Notes: generated by a model from the letters alone, not told the origin. A stretch of 64,000 bases of DNA from Diphasiastrum complanatum (GCA_029204225.1 MU832005.1:1-64000); one strand, 5' to 3'; counted from the first letter of the stretch, positions 35,425 to 47,759 are shown. Translations and numbers: made by a program.

Positions 35425-36755
35425 ACTCTGCAAGTATCCCTTGACCTCGCATCAATATCTAATGCTAGAGAGATGTGGGATGCACTCATCAGCAGATTTC
35501 AGACCAAGTCACGAAATTAGATAATGCATCTAGAGGATCAGCTTACCTATCTGAGATGGGATGGCAAAGACCTTACAAGCTTCATCAGAAAGATGAAGAA
35601 CCTGTTCCTATTGCTACACAACATTGGAGTAGAACACACAGTCTTGCAAGAGAAGTAGCTCAGTTACCTGCTATGTTCCTTACCACGATCGTTCCAAACA
35701 ACCCGGACCTTGCTGGCTAAAGATCCAACAATGACCTTCGACAAGGCGATCATCAACATCAAGGAGGAAGTCGAAGTCAGAGAACACTACGATGACAAGA
35801 ACGAGTTTGATCAGGCTCTCTACGGCAATAAAGACAATAGGTGAAGGCATATACTAGTTTTGATTCACTTAAAAATATCGGACATAGGGGAAGCAAAGTG
35901 CTACCGGGGCTTAGAGATCGACAGAGATCTTCAGGCTGGGAGATTGTATCTACACCAGTCAAGATGCATTCAAAACATCATTGATGATTTTGACATGATA
36001 TATTGCAAGGGAGTAAATACTCCAATGGTTCCTGGCATAGTGCTAACAAATGTAAAACTATCCTGGAGACGAAGCAATACGACAAGCAATGGAGCATAAG
36101 CCTTATCGAAGGCTTATCAGTTCTTTGATGTCTTTGGCAGACAATATGCGATCAGCCATTGCTTACGTAGTGTTCAGATTGAGCCAATTCAGTATTAATC
36201 TAGGTCCAACACATTGGAAAATTGCCAAGAGGATCTTGCAACACCTGCAGAACACAAAGAACTATGGCCTATGCTATTGTCGAGATGTAGAATTCAAGAT
36301 TGAATTCTGCAGTGATGTAAGCTGGGCATCCTTGAAAGATGATAGTAAAAGCATCTCAGAAGGATGTAGCTGCTATATGGATCAGCAGAAAGCAGACAAT
36401 AACTACCCAATCATCCTGTGAGGTAGAATATGTTGCTGCAGCCAAGATCACTAAGGAGCTGACATGGCTCAGACAGTTCATAGGGGAGCTAGAACAGAAC
36501 TAAACCGTTGATTCTACACATGGACAACACATCCGCTATTCATCTGACAAAAGACCCAGTGTTTCATTCCAGAACGAAATGCATTGCCATATCACTTGAT
36601 CAGAGATTTGGTTGAAAAGGACGAGTTGAAGACTGCCTTCATACCGACAAAGCATATGGTAGCTGACATCTTTACAAAGCCTCTAGATAAGGCAATGTTT
36701 GAGAAACAAAGGTCAAGCTTGGGAATCAGGAAAATACCCGCTTTGAGAGGGAGCT
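35425..36755 (+). pseudogene. Copia element with internal deletion (gag joined to RT/RNase H)
   Basis: About 35440-35840 encodes gag in shifting frames (NAREMWDALISRFQTKSR, DLTSFIRKMKNLFLLLHNIG, RSFQTTRTLLAKDPTMTFDK). At about 35850 the text jumps directly to late RT (ISDIGEAKCYRGLEIDRDLQ and LYLHQSRCIQNIIDDF), then RNase H (36089-36421), then KHMVADIFTKPLDKAMF. Zinc knuckle, protease, integrase and most of RT are missing, so a deletion of about 2.5 kb is implied. It is the same family as the element at 41830. A purine-rich TTGAGAGGGAG near 36745 is a likely polypurine tract. Confidence 0.8.
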
Positions 36756-37345
36756 AAAAAAACCTTGTGTTTTTACATTTTCAAAGCTCTGGTATTTTTC
36801 ATGTCTCTGCTTACACTTCTCTCTATCAGTCTAGACCGACATATTGGGTGAGGACGGCACCGACTAATTGGGCATCCACAAGCCAAGTTCAAAATGAGTT
36901 ATCAGACATGGATGAACAATCGGACCTCAGCCACTCGAGCGTGAAGTTTTTTTTTTAAACTATCATGAGCCATCGTCGCCGTGCAACATTAACAAAGACG
37001 TAGTTAAATGGACATTTAGCTTAAACTTAGGTAATCAAATCTTGTGATCTAATTCAGTATGATATATGTATTGGACAGATATGCATAGATAATAATCAAA
37101 GTCCAATACGCAACACTCAGAGACACCTCTCTCACACTGACATGCTGATTTGGGAAACAGACAGTGCTCTCAAAAGAAATCCACTGATGTTTATTCGATT
37201 TTGATAATACAGACGAGTTACAGTTTTTTGAACAATGTGCAATCTCTAAATATTGTGATGCTTGTTCAATTTATCAGTACATATATTTCCGTTGTCATTA
37301 GACATTATTTGCTGTTCATAAATTCATTGTTAGATTAGCAGTGGG
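36756..37345 (+). repeat. Probable 3' LTR of the deleted copia element
   Basis: It follows the polypurine-like tract. The segment 37255-37400 (TCATTAGACATTATTTGCTG, TTCATAAATTC, GATAGATCGGCTC-like) is repeated at 54770-54875, in front of a primer-site array. Ends not exactly placed. Confidence 0.4.
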
Positions 37346-38830
37346 TATCTGTTGTTCGGAGGATGACTGATTGTGGTTTGAGGCAATAGCCTTGTCCGAC
37401 AGATCGGCTCCATCTGAGCTTAAGCTGGAATCGTCGTCTGCATCAGAATTGTCGGATTCCAACGGTGGATTCAGAGCATCGGCACCTGATCTACCCAACA
37501 ATAGGACAAAGCAACCCGATTGTTCGATTTGCAACACATAGTTGCTAGCCTGCAAGCCTTGTATTTGGCTTTGAAGCGGCGAGGGATGCTATATGCCCAT
37601 ATCTAGCACGCTCTTAGTAGATACATGGCACATAGTGGCTTGGCTTGCTACACAAGGGCTTGGGAGGGGCTAGGGCTGCCACGGGCCCTCTGCTCCCAAT
37701 AGATACGTACTACATAGTTGCCAAGAGTGTAAATGATGCATTGTGGCCTATACTAAGGTGTCACGAGGAGCCTAAGGTTTTAAGCTATTGTAACTAGTAT
37801 ATCTTTACAACATACTTCTGCACATACAATTGTAGGATATGAAGATTTTACCCTTGTTAGGTTTTAGTTTTACATGGTAACAAACAAAACATTATAGTTT
37901 TTACCCTTATATATAGTTTTGAATACAATATTCATATAGAGACGAAAAACATACGGTTGTAGAAAAAAGAGAGAAGAAAGACAAAATGAAAAGAAGCCTA
38001 GAAAAAAGGAATCAAAGGGCTCATTTTTTACTTAATGGCTAAGAAGAGCACGATTCTAACCGTAGCAAGGGCTTTTGGAACTTTTTTAATCTAAGACTTC
38101 ATTGTAAATATGCAACTGCTATCTACGGTATCCCCCAACCAATGATGGGCTACTTGCTGTAGCTACCCTTGTAAATAGGAGTTCAGTCTCCTACAAACCT
38201 GTATTTGGCTTAAGGGGGGAGAGGGATGCTATAGGTCAATAGTTGGCCTGCTTGAGGGGGGAGAAGGATGCTATAGGTCATTCATTAGTTGGCCTGCTCC
38301 CATAACATAGCTACGTAATTGATGTTTGGGCTTCTAGTGGACAGGTGTCCCATTTTGATACGCTCTGAACACAGATGTTCAAAGCCATAGCGCTTTGTTG
38401 AAGGGCCAGAAGGGCCAAAACTTCAATTACGCCCCGTAGCGGGCCGTGAGCAGGCCTGCTACACTCTGTAAAGGCAGCCTTCAACGCACCTCTAGCGGGC
38501 CGTGAGCAGGCTTGCTACACTCTGTAAAGGCAGCCTTCAACGCAGCTCGCGTGATGGCTGCCTGCTACACACGGTAGCGGGCCTGCTCATGCCCGCTACC
38601 TAGTCCATAGTAGTTTAGTAAGCTGAAACACGTACCATACATAGCTTTGAAAAACATGATAGAAATGATTATAAACTACACCACATGACAGACACCGATG
38701 ATGCAATGAGAAGCGATCATATAGCGGGTGTCAAAATGCATCATGTAAAGATGTCAGGCAGAATATATACAAAGGGACTAAATGCATCGTCATAATCAGA
38801 GTAGAGCAAGTTGATGGCTGCTGCTTAACA
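37346..38830. other. No gene; contains short tandem duplications
   Basis: At about 38450-38570 a unit of about 67 bp (TAGCGGGCCGTGAGCAGGC ... GGCAGCCTTCAACGCA) occurs twice in tandem, and at 38200-38300 a unit with GGGGGGAGAGGGATGCTATA is duplicated. No coding signal. Confidence 0.5.
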
Positions 38831-39758
38831 TTACTCGGGGTAAATGCTAAATTTCATTAGTCCTATGCTACAATGGAAACCAGCCCGTGCCGAGCACGCA
38901 AAGTAATATGGCTTGCTTTCATTAAGCCTGTAGTGAAGTCCATGGATTCCTTGAGAGTTGTCACCGATCTCAGTAGCATCAGTAAAGTTACCGTTGTTGA
39001 AAGCTGCAGCGCTATTTAAAAGATTGACGTTGTGATAAATCGTTTGGTTGTGAATGTGATCAGGTGTGTATCGAAAAACTGCAAGAGAGCAAAATAGTAA
39101 GTCACAGGTCTCTGTAGATCCGAAGTAGCCTAATGTCAATCTCCAAGTAGTCTCTTAATGACCGCGATGAAGATGAGCAATCGAACTTTCTTACAGCTTA
39201 GAAGCATTTTTTGATCTAATAGCAAAAGTTAAGATCTCTATCTTGAAGCTGAACTTATCTGCCCAGTGTTAAGAGTCACGCGAAACGTTTATGACAGATA
39301 AGTAGAGGATAGGTCATCTTTCTAAGAACTAACTGAACTTGGTGCACTTCATAAAAGACGAGGAATGTAAATAGGATTGAATATGGCCACTTCAGCTCGG
39401 CATGTTAATGAAACGATAGTGCCAAAATCAAAGTTCAAACATAAACTTTGATATATAGCGAAGCAGAATTGTTAGACCCAATTTAACAGTGGTGCTTGTT
39501 CTGTCTCCTCCAGAAAATGCTACTGATTCGTGACATGAACAAATTACCCAGAGTGTCACCTACGATGAAGCTGGAAACTGTCATGTTGAGAGCCCAATCT
39601 GTGTAGTTGAAGCCAAACCTCCAGTGCGATTTACCGCCAACGGTAATCATGCGTCCTGCATTTGCAACACTTATCATTAATGCAGCTGGCAAAAGCAGAA
39701 ACATACTCACCACCACCATCACAACCCGGCTCTCTGCGAGAAAGTTGGGCGTCGCCAT
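38831..39758 (-). CDS. Phytocyanin (plastocyanin-like cupredoxin), two exons
   Basis: CDS = complement(38831..39078, 39548..39758), 152 residues. Exon 1 gives a signal peptide (VVMVVVSMFLLLPAALMISV, cleavage likely after ANA), then the cupredoxin start ITVGGKSHWRFGFNYTDWA and VGDTL. The donor CTCTGG|GTAATTT and acceptor TTGCAG|TTTTTCG join to give DTLVFRYTPDHIHN, the family consensus; phase and length fit. Exon 2 carries the copper ligands: His in IYHNV, Cys in YYFAC, His in GFHC and Met in IGLMKF. Phytocyanins are small extracytoplasmic blue-copper proteins thought to carry electrons or act in the cell wall. A Met ligand fits the uclacyanin/plantacyanin side rather than stellacyanin. I see only one Cys besides the ligand, so the usual second disulfide partner seems missing. 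No GPI-type tail. It appears intact and is the best-supported complete host gene here. Confidence 0.88.
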
Positions 39759-39989
39759 AGAGCTTTGATCGGGCTGATGTTATCAGGATCGTAGCGTTTA
39801 TCGTTGGCCCTTATGGACCTACTCTCACATCTTAAAACTCTCATCTACACTTAAAAGACGAGGTTGGCCTTCTATTTCTTTAGTTTTTTTTTGGGGGGGT
39901 TCAGCCTTGGAGGAATGAGGAGGGCCCTAAGGAACATGTCTTGCCCTAAAGGTGATTTTACATGGAGTGGGGGTAAGTCCAAAAGGCCA

Positions 39990-40600
39990 AAATACTCTAC
40001 CTTGATTGGTGGTGGAGTCACCACTTGCAGCATTTATTGCATATAATGAATGAAATCAACAACTTTCTAGATCTTAACATATTTAACCTCCACATTCATT
40101 GGATATCTAGGCTGAAAATGATACATCAACATAAATGGATTGTACTTTGTAGCAGAATGTTTTCTACTTTTGTATGTAAACTCAATCAGAGGAATGCAAT
40201 CTTCCCAATGAGATTGTGTATGAGAAACATATGTCCTCAGCATATCTTTCATAATCTGATTAGGTCTTTCCATCTAGTCATCTGATTCAGGATAATCAAT
40301 TGAACTAAAAGTAAGTGAAGTTTCTAGTTTATAGAATATTGCTTACTAGAAGTGATTTGTGAATTTAGGATTTCTATCACTAACAATGTCATTTGATAGT
40401 TCATACAATCTAAATAATCTTTCAACAAAGATCTGGGCTAATTCAAAAGTCGTAGCACTCAACTTAATTGGTATAAACATAATTAACTTAGTTAACATGT
40501 CTACTACAACCCAAAGAGTATGAATTTGCCATTGGGTCTTTGGAAGTCCAACTACTCATACATTACTGATCATGAATAAATGTACCTTAAGATGTCATAT
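39990..40600 (-). pseudogene. Ty3/gypsy integrase fragment, minus strand
   Basis: The minus strand shows WVVVDMLTKLIMFIPIK, then IVSDRNPKFTNHF (second Asp), then YPESDD, a stop, and MERPNQIMKDMLRTYVSHTQ followed by WEDCIPLIEFTYKSRKHSAT. This is the chromovirus-type gypsy integrase core. The catalytic Glu region reads PESDD (usually HPQTDGQTER). Several stops. The rest of pol is absent; the fragment ends near 39990. Confidence 0.75.
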
Positions 40601-41193
40601 ATGTGCACATAGAGTTGTCACATGTTGAGAATAGAAGTTGCCTCCCTTATATGTTGGAATTCTCTAACTGATTAAAAGTAAAGTTCAGCTAATAAGACCT
40701 AATAGTGATTCCTATCAATAAGAGAGACCAAAAACTATCCATGTGACCAAATTATAGTTATCCAGTGGATCAAGAAAAAGTCATATCCTCAAATATATTA
40801 TTCAACAAAGATGTTTCGCCCTAATCATCTGTTTGGACATGACATTCCCTACATTGATACCCCATATTTAAATGGTATAGTACTGATTGGGTTGAAAATC
40901 GTACACCAACAACAAATAGTTTTTCATTTAGAGCTTTATGAATGGAAGAGATTTTGTTTGGAAATGTGTATCTTGCCTATCTTAGATTTCAGCAGAGACA
41001 TTTTTACTTTGATTCTTATCTAGAGCTACCATCAAGATTTGTGAGGAAGGATGTATTTTTCTAAAATCTCATTAAAAATATAGTTTCTCTATATCTGAAA
41101 AAAAAAAAAAAAAAAACTATGAGTTTGAGATCAGATTTTGATCTACTTTACCTTTGTCAATAATTGTTTTTTGAGATTATGACTAGGGTTCGA
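40601..41193. other. No gene; includes an A-run at 41099
   Basis: AT-rich flank between the integrase fragment and the copia LTR. The A22-type run at about 41099-41117 is a simple repeat. Confidence 0.4.
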
Positions 41194-41703
41194 TTGTTAG
41201 AACTTTTATAAAAAAAAAGGCCATTCCCTACAATCTTAAGCAAAGTACTCTTTGTGAGTCACAGAGAGTCATCTAGCAGGATCCACAGGATCTACAGGTC
41301 CGCTAGGAAGCGAGACATCCACTCATGAGAGAACTGTATTTCTCTCACGCCAACGCACTACGTGGATATGCATGCAGTGCTTGAGAAAATCAATAGATGA
41401 TCTTGTAGCCATTGTGCACATGTCTTCTTTTGTGATGAATGATCTTGAATGCAGATGTATCTGCTGTTATTCGTGTGTCTAATTCTCTCATTCATTTAAT
41501 TTCGCACATTGGTTGAGTTTGCAAAATGTTTCACTAATTTATAAACGTAGATCAGCAGCGCCTGACTACATTCTAGAGGACTGTAGGAGTGATTCAGTTT
41601 GCAGTGTCCAACGATCACATCTGAACTCCATCTGAATCGCATTGAGTCGTGGTTGCTTCACTTTCGCAACTGTTTCACGACCGCGAAAGACTTTCACTTC
41701 TCA
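41194..41703 (+). repeat. Probable 5' LTR of a copia element
   Basis: Starts TGTTAGAACTTTTATAAAA and ends TTTCACTTCTCA just before a primer-binding site. Length about 510 bp. No second full copy is in the window, so the left end is an inference from the TG start. Confidence 0.5.
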
Positions 41704-41705
41704 TC

Positions 41706-41718
41706 AGTAGTATCAAAG
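41706..41718 (+). promoter_or_regulatory. tRNA-iMet-type primer-binding site
   Basis: AGTAGTATCAAAGCGG resembles the plant copia primer site TGGTATCAGAGC with two mismatches and sits about 110 bp upstream of gag. Confidence 0.55.
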
Positions 41719-41829
41719 CGGTGTCTATCTTGTCATAACTTGACATAGCCAAGAAGCTATCAAATCCAGAAGGCCTAGCATTCAGACAAACAACCATCAA
41801 CGAGGGAACAGACTTCAGAAGCAATGGCT

Positions 41830-44437
41830 CAATCAGCAGCATGCAGAGCAAGATTTGCACAATTTTTTATTCTTCAGGATCTAACTTTCTAGCCTGGAAA
41901 GTTAAGACATCACTGATACTCAAGGGCGAAGGATTATTCCCCTGGGTGGATGGCACAGAAGAGATGCCTACAACATCAAGCAAGGAGCTACACAAATGGA
42001 GGGAGAAAAATGACAAGGCAGTAGCCTTGCTATCATCTTCCATCAAAGATAGTCTCACACTTGACCTGGCAACACTCTCCAAAGCTAAGGAGATGTGGGA
42101 TGCGTTGCTCACAAGATTTCAGACGAAATCAAGAAGTCAAATCATGATGCTGAAAGATCAGCTGACGAATCTACAATGGGAAGGAAAGACCTCACTTTTT
42201 TCATGAGAAAGATGAAGGATCTATTTCTATTACTACATAACTCTGGAGCAGAGAACGATGTGTCAACTGAGAAGCAGCTCACCTACCTATTGAGAGCCTT
42301 CTCCAGATCATTCCAAACAACGAGGACCCTGCTCGCAAAAGATCCTACCATGAACTTTGAAGAGACGATTGTCGAGATTCGAGAGGAAGTCGAGGCTAGA
42401 GAACATCTTGATCACAAGAATGGTTCAAAGCAGGCCCTCTACGACAACAAAGAAAAATCCAAGAAAGAATTTAAGCCTAAGAGGGAGTTGAATCAGAGGC
42501 AGGATCATGATCAACAAGCAGAGGGGACCAACAAAGGCAACTGGAAGAACAAAGGGAGGTCAAAGCAGCAAGGTGCAGACAAGAAGACTTGCATGAGATG
42601 CAGAAGAGACGGGCATACAATAGATACATGCTAGCTAAATCCCAAGATTGAGTATATTCACTGCCACAAGAAGGGTCATGCAGCCGTGGATTGCCGCTAG
42701 AACCCGAAAAACAAATTAGCACAGAACAGATAGGAGAACAACAACAGTTTATCCTATGTCGAGGAACCCGAGCGCTCCAAGATGGGCGAAGAAAGAATGA
42801 ACAGAAACTGTTTGACCGCCTAAATCTGTGAAGACGTGTGTGCAACATCAACATTTGACACACATGAGGTGATTCTAGATTCAGGAGCCACCTCACACTT
42901 CGTGACATCAAGACGAATAATGTCTGATTTCAGAAGTGCAGATTCTTCAAGATTCGTAGTTCTTGGAGATGGATCTAGACGTCAAGTGAACAGTATTGGT
43001 TCACTATGGCTCAACACCAATGGCAAAGACAGACGGCTCAAAGACATTCTGTTCGTGCCTACTCTGCAACAAGACTTGCTTTCTGTAGCAAGAATAGCAG
43101 ATGCAGGGATGCGTGTGACGTTTTCTGACGAAGCATGCAACGTGATTGACGCCAGTACCAATACAATGATTGCTCAAGGCAGAAGGAAAGGAAACCTATA
43201 TCATCTGAAGGTACGCCTACCTGCAGATCAGGTGCATCAGACTCATGATGAGTCGCCAGACACTTTGTGGCACAGAAGACTATGCCACATGAACTCAATG
43301 GCACTTTATCAAGCAAGCCAACATGGAGCGATAACAGGGGTCAGCATCTCAAATGCAACCAGTTCGACCAGCTGTGATGAGCACAAAAACAAAGATTTTT
43401 GGGTCATCTCCCATTCGAACAACGAATCTGAAAAAAAAATATTCGAGAGACAGCCTGCTGCTACAGTTCCTGTAAACCAAGATGGTTCCAGACTAAGCAG
43501 AGCAGACAAAGGCAAAGGCATTGCTATCCCAGGAGGATCTCCTAGAAGGTCGCCAAGACCACGAAGGACGCCAACAAGATATGTGCCAGACAACTTAGCT
43601 TCCACATCAGAAGAATTCTATGGATTCAGTGGCGAACCACAGACTTTTGAGGAAGTGATTGAATGTCCAGAAAAGGACAAATGGATCCAGGCCATGAATG
43701 AAGAGATGGAGTCCATGAGGAAGAATCAGATATGGATGTTGTAGCCATTACCACATAAGCGCAACACTATCAAATGCAAATGGGTTTTCAAGCTCAAATA
43801 CGGACCAGATGGGAATGTGACAAAATACAAGGCAAGACTGGTTGCAAAAGGTTTCTCTCAGAGATATGGTCTTGACTACTCTGAAACCTTCTCTCCTATC
43901 ATTAAACATTCGTCTTTACGTTTGTTATTTGCATATGCAGCAGCTTATGACCTTAGGATCCACATTGTGGACGAGAAAATAGCCTTCTTGCATGGCGAAC
44001 TAGACGAAGAGGTCTATATGGATCAACTCCTAGGATATGTCTCAAATTCACTTCCTGACTATGCATGCAGAATGCATGGAAGCATCTACGGTCTAAAATA
44101 GTCAGCCCGACAATGGTACAAGAAGAAAGATCAAGCCCTGAAATCATTAGTGTTCAAACCTCTATTGGCTGATTCCAATGTTTATGTCAGAGTTACAGAT
44201 GGGAAAATCATCATTGTGGCTGTGTATGTGGACAACGCTCTGATACTTTGCGAGAGTGAGCAGCTAATTGTTGAACTGAAGACAGACATCTCAAAACATT
44301 TCGAGATCGAGGATCTGGGAGAAGCCAGGTGTTACCTAGGCTTGCAAATTGAAAGGGACTACCAGGGAGGTAAGTTATACCTTCACCAATCTAGATACAC
44401 CTAGAAGATCCTAGAGGATTTTGGGATGCTAAACCGC
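41830..44437 (+). pseudogene. Copia polyprotein: gag, protease, pre-integrase, RT; integrase core deleted
   Basis: Gag starts near 41841 (GSNFLAWKVKTSLILKG, KEMWDALLTRFQTKSRSQIM). After a frameshift it continues to a zinc knuckle CMRCRRDGHTIDTC ending at 42631. Protease VILDSGATSHFVTSRR lies at about 42868. Pre-integrase DTLWHRRLCHMNSMALYQAS at about 43260 is followed directly by the Ser/Pro/Arg-rich linker, so the integrase core is missing. RT follows (NTIKCKWVFKLK, GFSQRYGLDYSETFSPI). The catalytic motif reads VYVDN at 44222-44236 instead of YVDD. TAG codons replace Gln in LK*SARQWY and YT*KILEDF. The text ends at 44437, where the inverted DUF7869-type gene begins. Dead copy. Confidence 0.85.
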
Positions 44438-44439
44438 AA

Positions 44440-46016
44440 TGGTGATCGTAAAATTTGGATCATTTCAAATGTTCGGATAATTAAAAGAGACCTTGGACTC
44501 CAAAGTGCCATTAAACATAAGTGCTCCAATGAGATGAACCTGAATAAAATCTGTCTCGTTTAAATTTTTGGGCACTTTGACAAAATGAGACAACATCGTG
44601 TTCTTCTAATCCATGCCATCAATAACAAGGTCCAGGTACTTTTGTGGACATTCCAAACATTTCTTTCGATGCTTGGCCAACTTTTGTCTTTCAATTGTTT
44701 GTTGATCTCTGTGCACTTGAAGGGCTTTTGCAGCATCCGCTGAAAATGCAATGAACATATTTAATAGAATAAAGATACCATAATGATATTCAAATAAATT
44801 GCAACTTAAATTTATTTCAAAATATTTAGTATTAAAATCAATGAGAAATCTAATTAATATTTTACCTTTCTCATCGTCGATTTTTGCAAGTTGTTTTGTA
44901 GACTTTAATAACTCGCAAGTGGAGCATACTGTCATTCGTGATTTTTTCAAATCTTTACCAGTCCAAAATCTCTTTTCCAAATTCTAAGAGTATATGAGTA
45001 ACTCAAATAGGAAACATTTTTTGTTCTATGAAATGCTTTAGCCAAGCAGTTGCATTCAAAGCATCTGGAAAAATAGTTCGACCATGTAAGGATCCCCGTA
45101 ATTTTGGATCTTTTTGAAGCCGTGCATGCATTCGTTGAATCCGCGAGTTGCCGATTGCATGAACTACTTTGTAAGCTTTGCAACAAACATCACTGAGCAT
45201 TTAAAAAATATGAATAGGAGTTTTTGTCCGGCCTCACTGTTGCACAAAAATAGTAGTTCCTTTCATCCTTACTTCGTAAAAAGAAGTTTGATCTTAATTC
45301 TTCAATTTCTTTGATACTGAGTTTTTGTAAACAACAGGATGAGCAGCAAATAATATTCCATACCCTATGAATCTCAGATTTTGTAATTAACTGCTTTTGA
45401 CGATTCGTTAAAACAGGTGAAGATCTCAAGTCTCTCTTGTATTTTCCTTTTTGTTTGGAGTACGATCTGTAAATTGAACCTGTGACACTTGTAGGTGCTT
45501 GAACTGGTTGAGAAGGTGTTGAAATTTCTTGACTCTGAATTCTGGCTCTAACCTCAGGATGTTTTGGACCCTTAGAATGCTCTAAATTTTTAATAAATAT
45601 AGCCCTTTTAGATTTAACACAACGAACATCACTTTGAGAAGATCTCCTATGAACATGTGAAAAGCTTGAACGTTGAGGTTCAACAAGCTTATGAGGATCT
45701 GTTGATTTATTAGAATCAGTAACTGAGTGAATTTCAAAAGAACAATGTTCAAATTGTAAAGAGCCTGTATCTGAAGAGGAGGACGAAGTCAAAACATCTG
45801 ACACAAGTTGAGTTAAAGGTGTCATTTTTTGAAAAGTGCTTACAATAGGAATTTTAGAAGATGAACGAGTAAATGATGATAATGCCATATCATTTACAGA
45901 AATGTATTGAGAATTAGGAGTGGATTCATAAAAGAAGCTATCATTGGGAATTTCAGATGAAGATGATGTACTTGTTGCAACATATCTGGAATGGAGGAGG
46001 AAGAACTTGTTGACAT
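44440..46016 (-). pseudogene. DUF7869-like element protein, left copy (truncated)
   Basis: Minus-strand gene with start at 46016 (MSTSSSSSIP) and a conserved intron 44740-44865 (donor GAGAAAG|GTAAAAT, acceptor TTTTCAG|CGGATG). Exon 1 carries a Ser-rich N-terminus, then SKRAIFIKNLEHSKGPKHPE, a basic SYSKQKGKYKRDLR stretch, KQLITKSEIHRVWNIICCSS, and in another frame VCCKAYKVVHAIGNSRIQRM then GRTIFPDALNATAWLKHFI. Exon 2 has KALQVHRDQQTIERQKLAKH and LVIDGMD, the start of a domain resembling DUF7869 (RNase H-fold, transposase-like, with acidic residues in DGMD and LDN). It has frameshifts, lacks the segment after WLKHFI that the right copy keeps, and is cut at 44440 next to copia DNA. Proposed role, inferred: transposase. 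Confidence 0.6.
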
Positions 46017-46540
46017 CGTAACCTTAAAAAAAAATTTAACTAAGACTTATGCTAAGCATAGATTTGAAAAATAATAATTGACACAAAAAACTAAATGTGC
46101 TTCACAAACTTATCATTATCCTATGTTGGTTATAGAACAATAAAAAGCTATGCGAACCTCAAGAGACTTGAACAAGGAAAATAGCTAAATGCAAATAAGA
46201 AACAAGCCAAAAAAGATATCGGTTAATTGGAATCTCAAACGACTATGTCTTAAATACTATATGGGATTCTTAGGGTAGGGAAACCTAGGATTTGGTCTAG
46301 ATTAAATTTAGGGTTCATCCCTTGAGGTCGGCGTGAGCGGGTTGACGTGAGGCCTAAGGCGTGAGGCTAGAGTCCCAGAATTTTTTTTTTGGCAAACTCC
46401 CGGTTGGCGTGAGGCGTGAGTCCCAAATTTTTTTCTATTTAAGGACCCTACTCAAAGCATAACTCACCTCATTTGCGAATTCAGAAGCACACATTCCTAT
46501 AGCTATTTGCATACGTTCCCATGCACGCATTCCTTCACGG
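46017..46540. promoter_or_regulatory. Bidirectional promoter and first exon/donor of the element, left copy
   Basis: This region lies between the DUF7869-like start (46016, leftward) and a rightward promoter. The rightward side has CTATTTAAGGACC (TATA-like, 46435-46447), then CATAACTCACCTCATTTGCG, and a splice donor CACG|GTAAGATT at 46539/46540. It is colinear, in inverted orientation, with 52043-52957. A TTAGGGTAGGG phrase at about 46270 corresponds to the telomere-like repeat of the right copy. A palindrome copy lies at 46046-46061. Confidence 0.6.
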
Positions 46541-46570
46541 TAAGATTCCTATGATTTTTGAACTCCTTTA

Positions 46571-47107
46571 TATGCTTAACATGGGTAACAAGGTATTGCA
46601 ATTACTAAATATTCAATTTCTTAATAGAGTTCCGTTTCTTTTAACCTTAGTGACCTATGCTTATTATAGGTGGCCACTTGAGTCTCCTCCTATTACCTAT
46701 GCTCAACATAGGATGTGTTCAGGTATTGTGCGCTCACCTATGCTGAGCATAGCATGTCCTCCTGATGCATACTTCTTATTTGAGCTATGCTGAGCATAGG
46801 TCGCCACTTCGATCCTCTTCTTACCTATGATCAGCATAGGTGGTCTCTCGGGTCCTTCCTACCACCTATGCTCAGCATAGGATGTCTTCGAGTCCTGAGG
46901 GCTCACCTATGTTGAGCATAGGTGATAGTCAGGGCTCACCTATGCTGAACATAGGTGATAGTCAGCATAGGTGAGCCCTCAGGACGTGAAGACATCCTAT
47001 GTTGAGCATAGGTGGTAGGAAGGACCCAAGAGACCACCTATGCTGATCATAGGTGAGAAGAGGATCGAAGTGACAACCTATGCTCAACATAGGTCAAATA
47101 AGAAGTA
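46571..47107. repeat. Palindrome array L (ACCTATGCTNAGCATAGGT family)
   Basis: About 13 copies of a 15-19 bp dyad lie at roughly 46571, 46653, 46695, 46737, 46784, 46823, 46864, 46904, 46938, 46960 (half), 46996, 47036 and 47076. Typical forms are ACCTATGCTCAACATAGG and ACCTATGATCAGCATAGGT. The section 46771-46930 is in addition a large inverted repeat of 46957-47107 (ACTTCTTATTTGAGCTATGC against GCATAGGT...AATAAGAAGT), giving arms of about 150 bp. In the left copy the array lies just inside the first intron of the truncated methyltransferase gene. Confidence 0.9.
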
Positions 47108-47759
47108 TTTCTCCCTTGTTTTATAAATAACTTAAAATGAACTTATATATTAAATAATACTATTTAAAATAAAATAATTAGACACACAAATACTAAAATA
47201 CCTAAAAACTATTTTTTGCTTACTAAAAACAAAAGTTAATAGTTTTTTTTTTTTGGGAATTTTAAAAGTTTTCTAAATTACAATTCTTGTATCGAAAAAT
47301 ATATTTTTTCAATTATGTTAAAAATATGAATCATTAAAATTTCAAATTTTTGAAAATCTTTTCTTACACCCACACTAGTTTATTAAATATTTAAACATCT
47401 AATAAATGCAAATAAAATTACTCTACAATAATCGAGATAAAATCATTTGTGAAAATATTTAGATCACCCTGAAAAAAATCCATATTTTTTTTTCATTTCT
47501 TATAATTTTTAACAATATTTTTTTTACAAAAAATATTATAAAAACACATCTAAAATTAAAATATTGTAAGCTTGACAAATCGTTACAATTTTAATTTTTA
47601 ATAATAATTATCAATGTTAAAATTTTAAAAAAAATTTAAATTCTAAATTTTAAATCGTTAAAAAACAAATTTAAAAATATTAAATCAATAAAAAAAATTC
47701 AAAACACAATACATCAAACACTATAAACACAATTATTCTTTAAAACAAAAAAGAATTTT
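47108..47759. other. AT-rich DNA where the two inverted element copies meet
   Basis: Very AT-rich (runs such as TTTTTTACAAAAAATATTAT), no gene. It lies 3' of the methyltransferase stop at 47760 (right copy) and after array L (left copy), so the junction of the two copies must be here. No exact boundary seen. Confidence 0.5.

Noticed and set aside
41180-41200. tRNA B-box-like GGTTCGATTG
   Set aside because: No A-box or cloverleaf at the right distance; no tRNA gene was found anywhere in the window.
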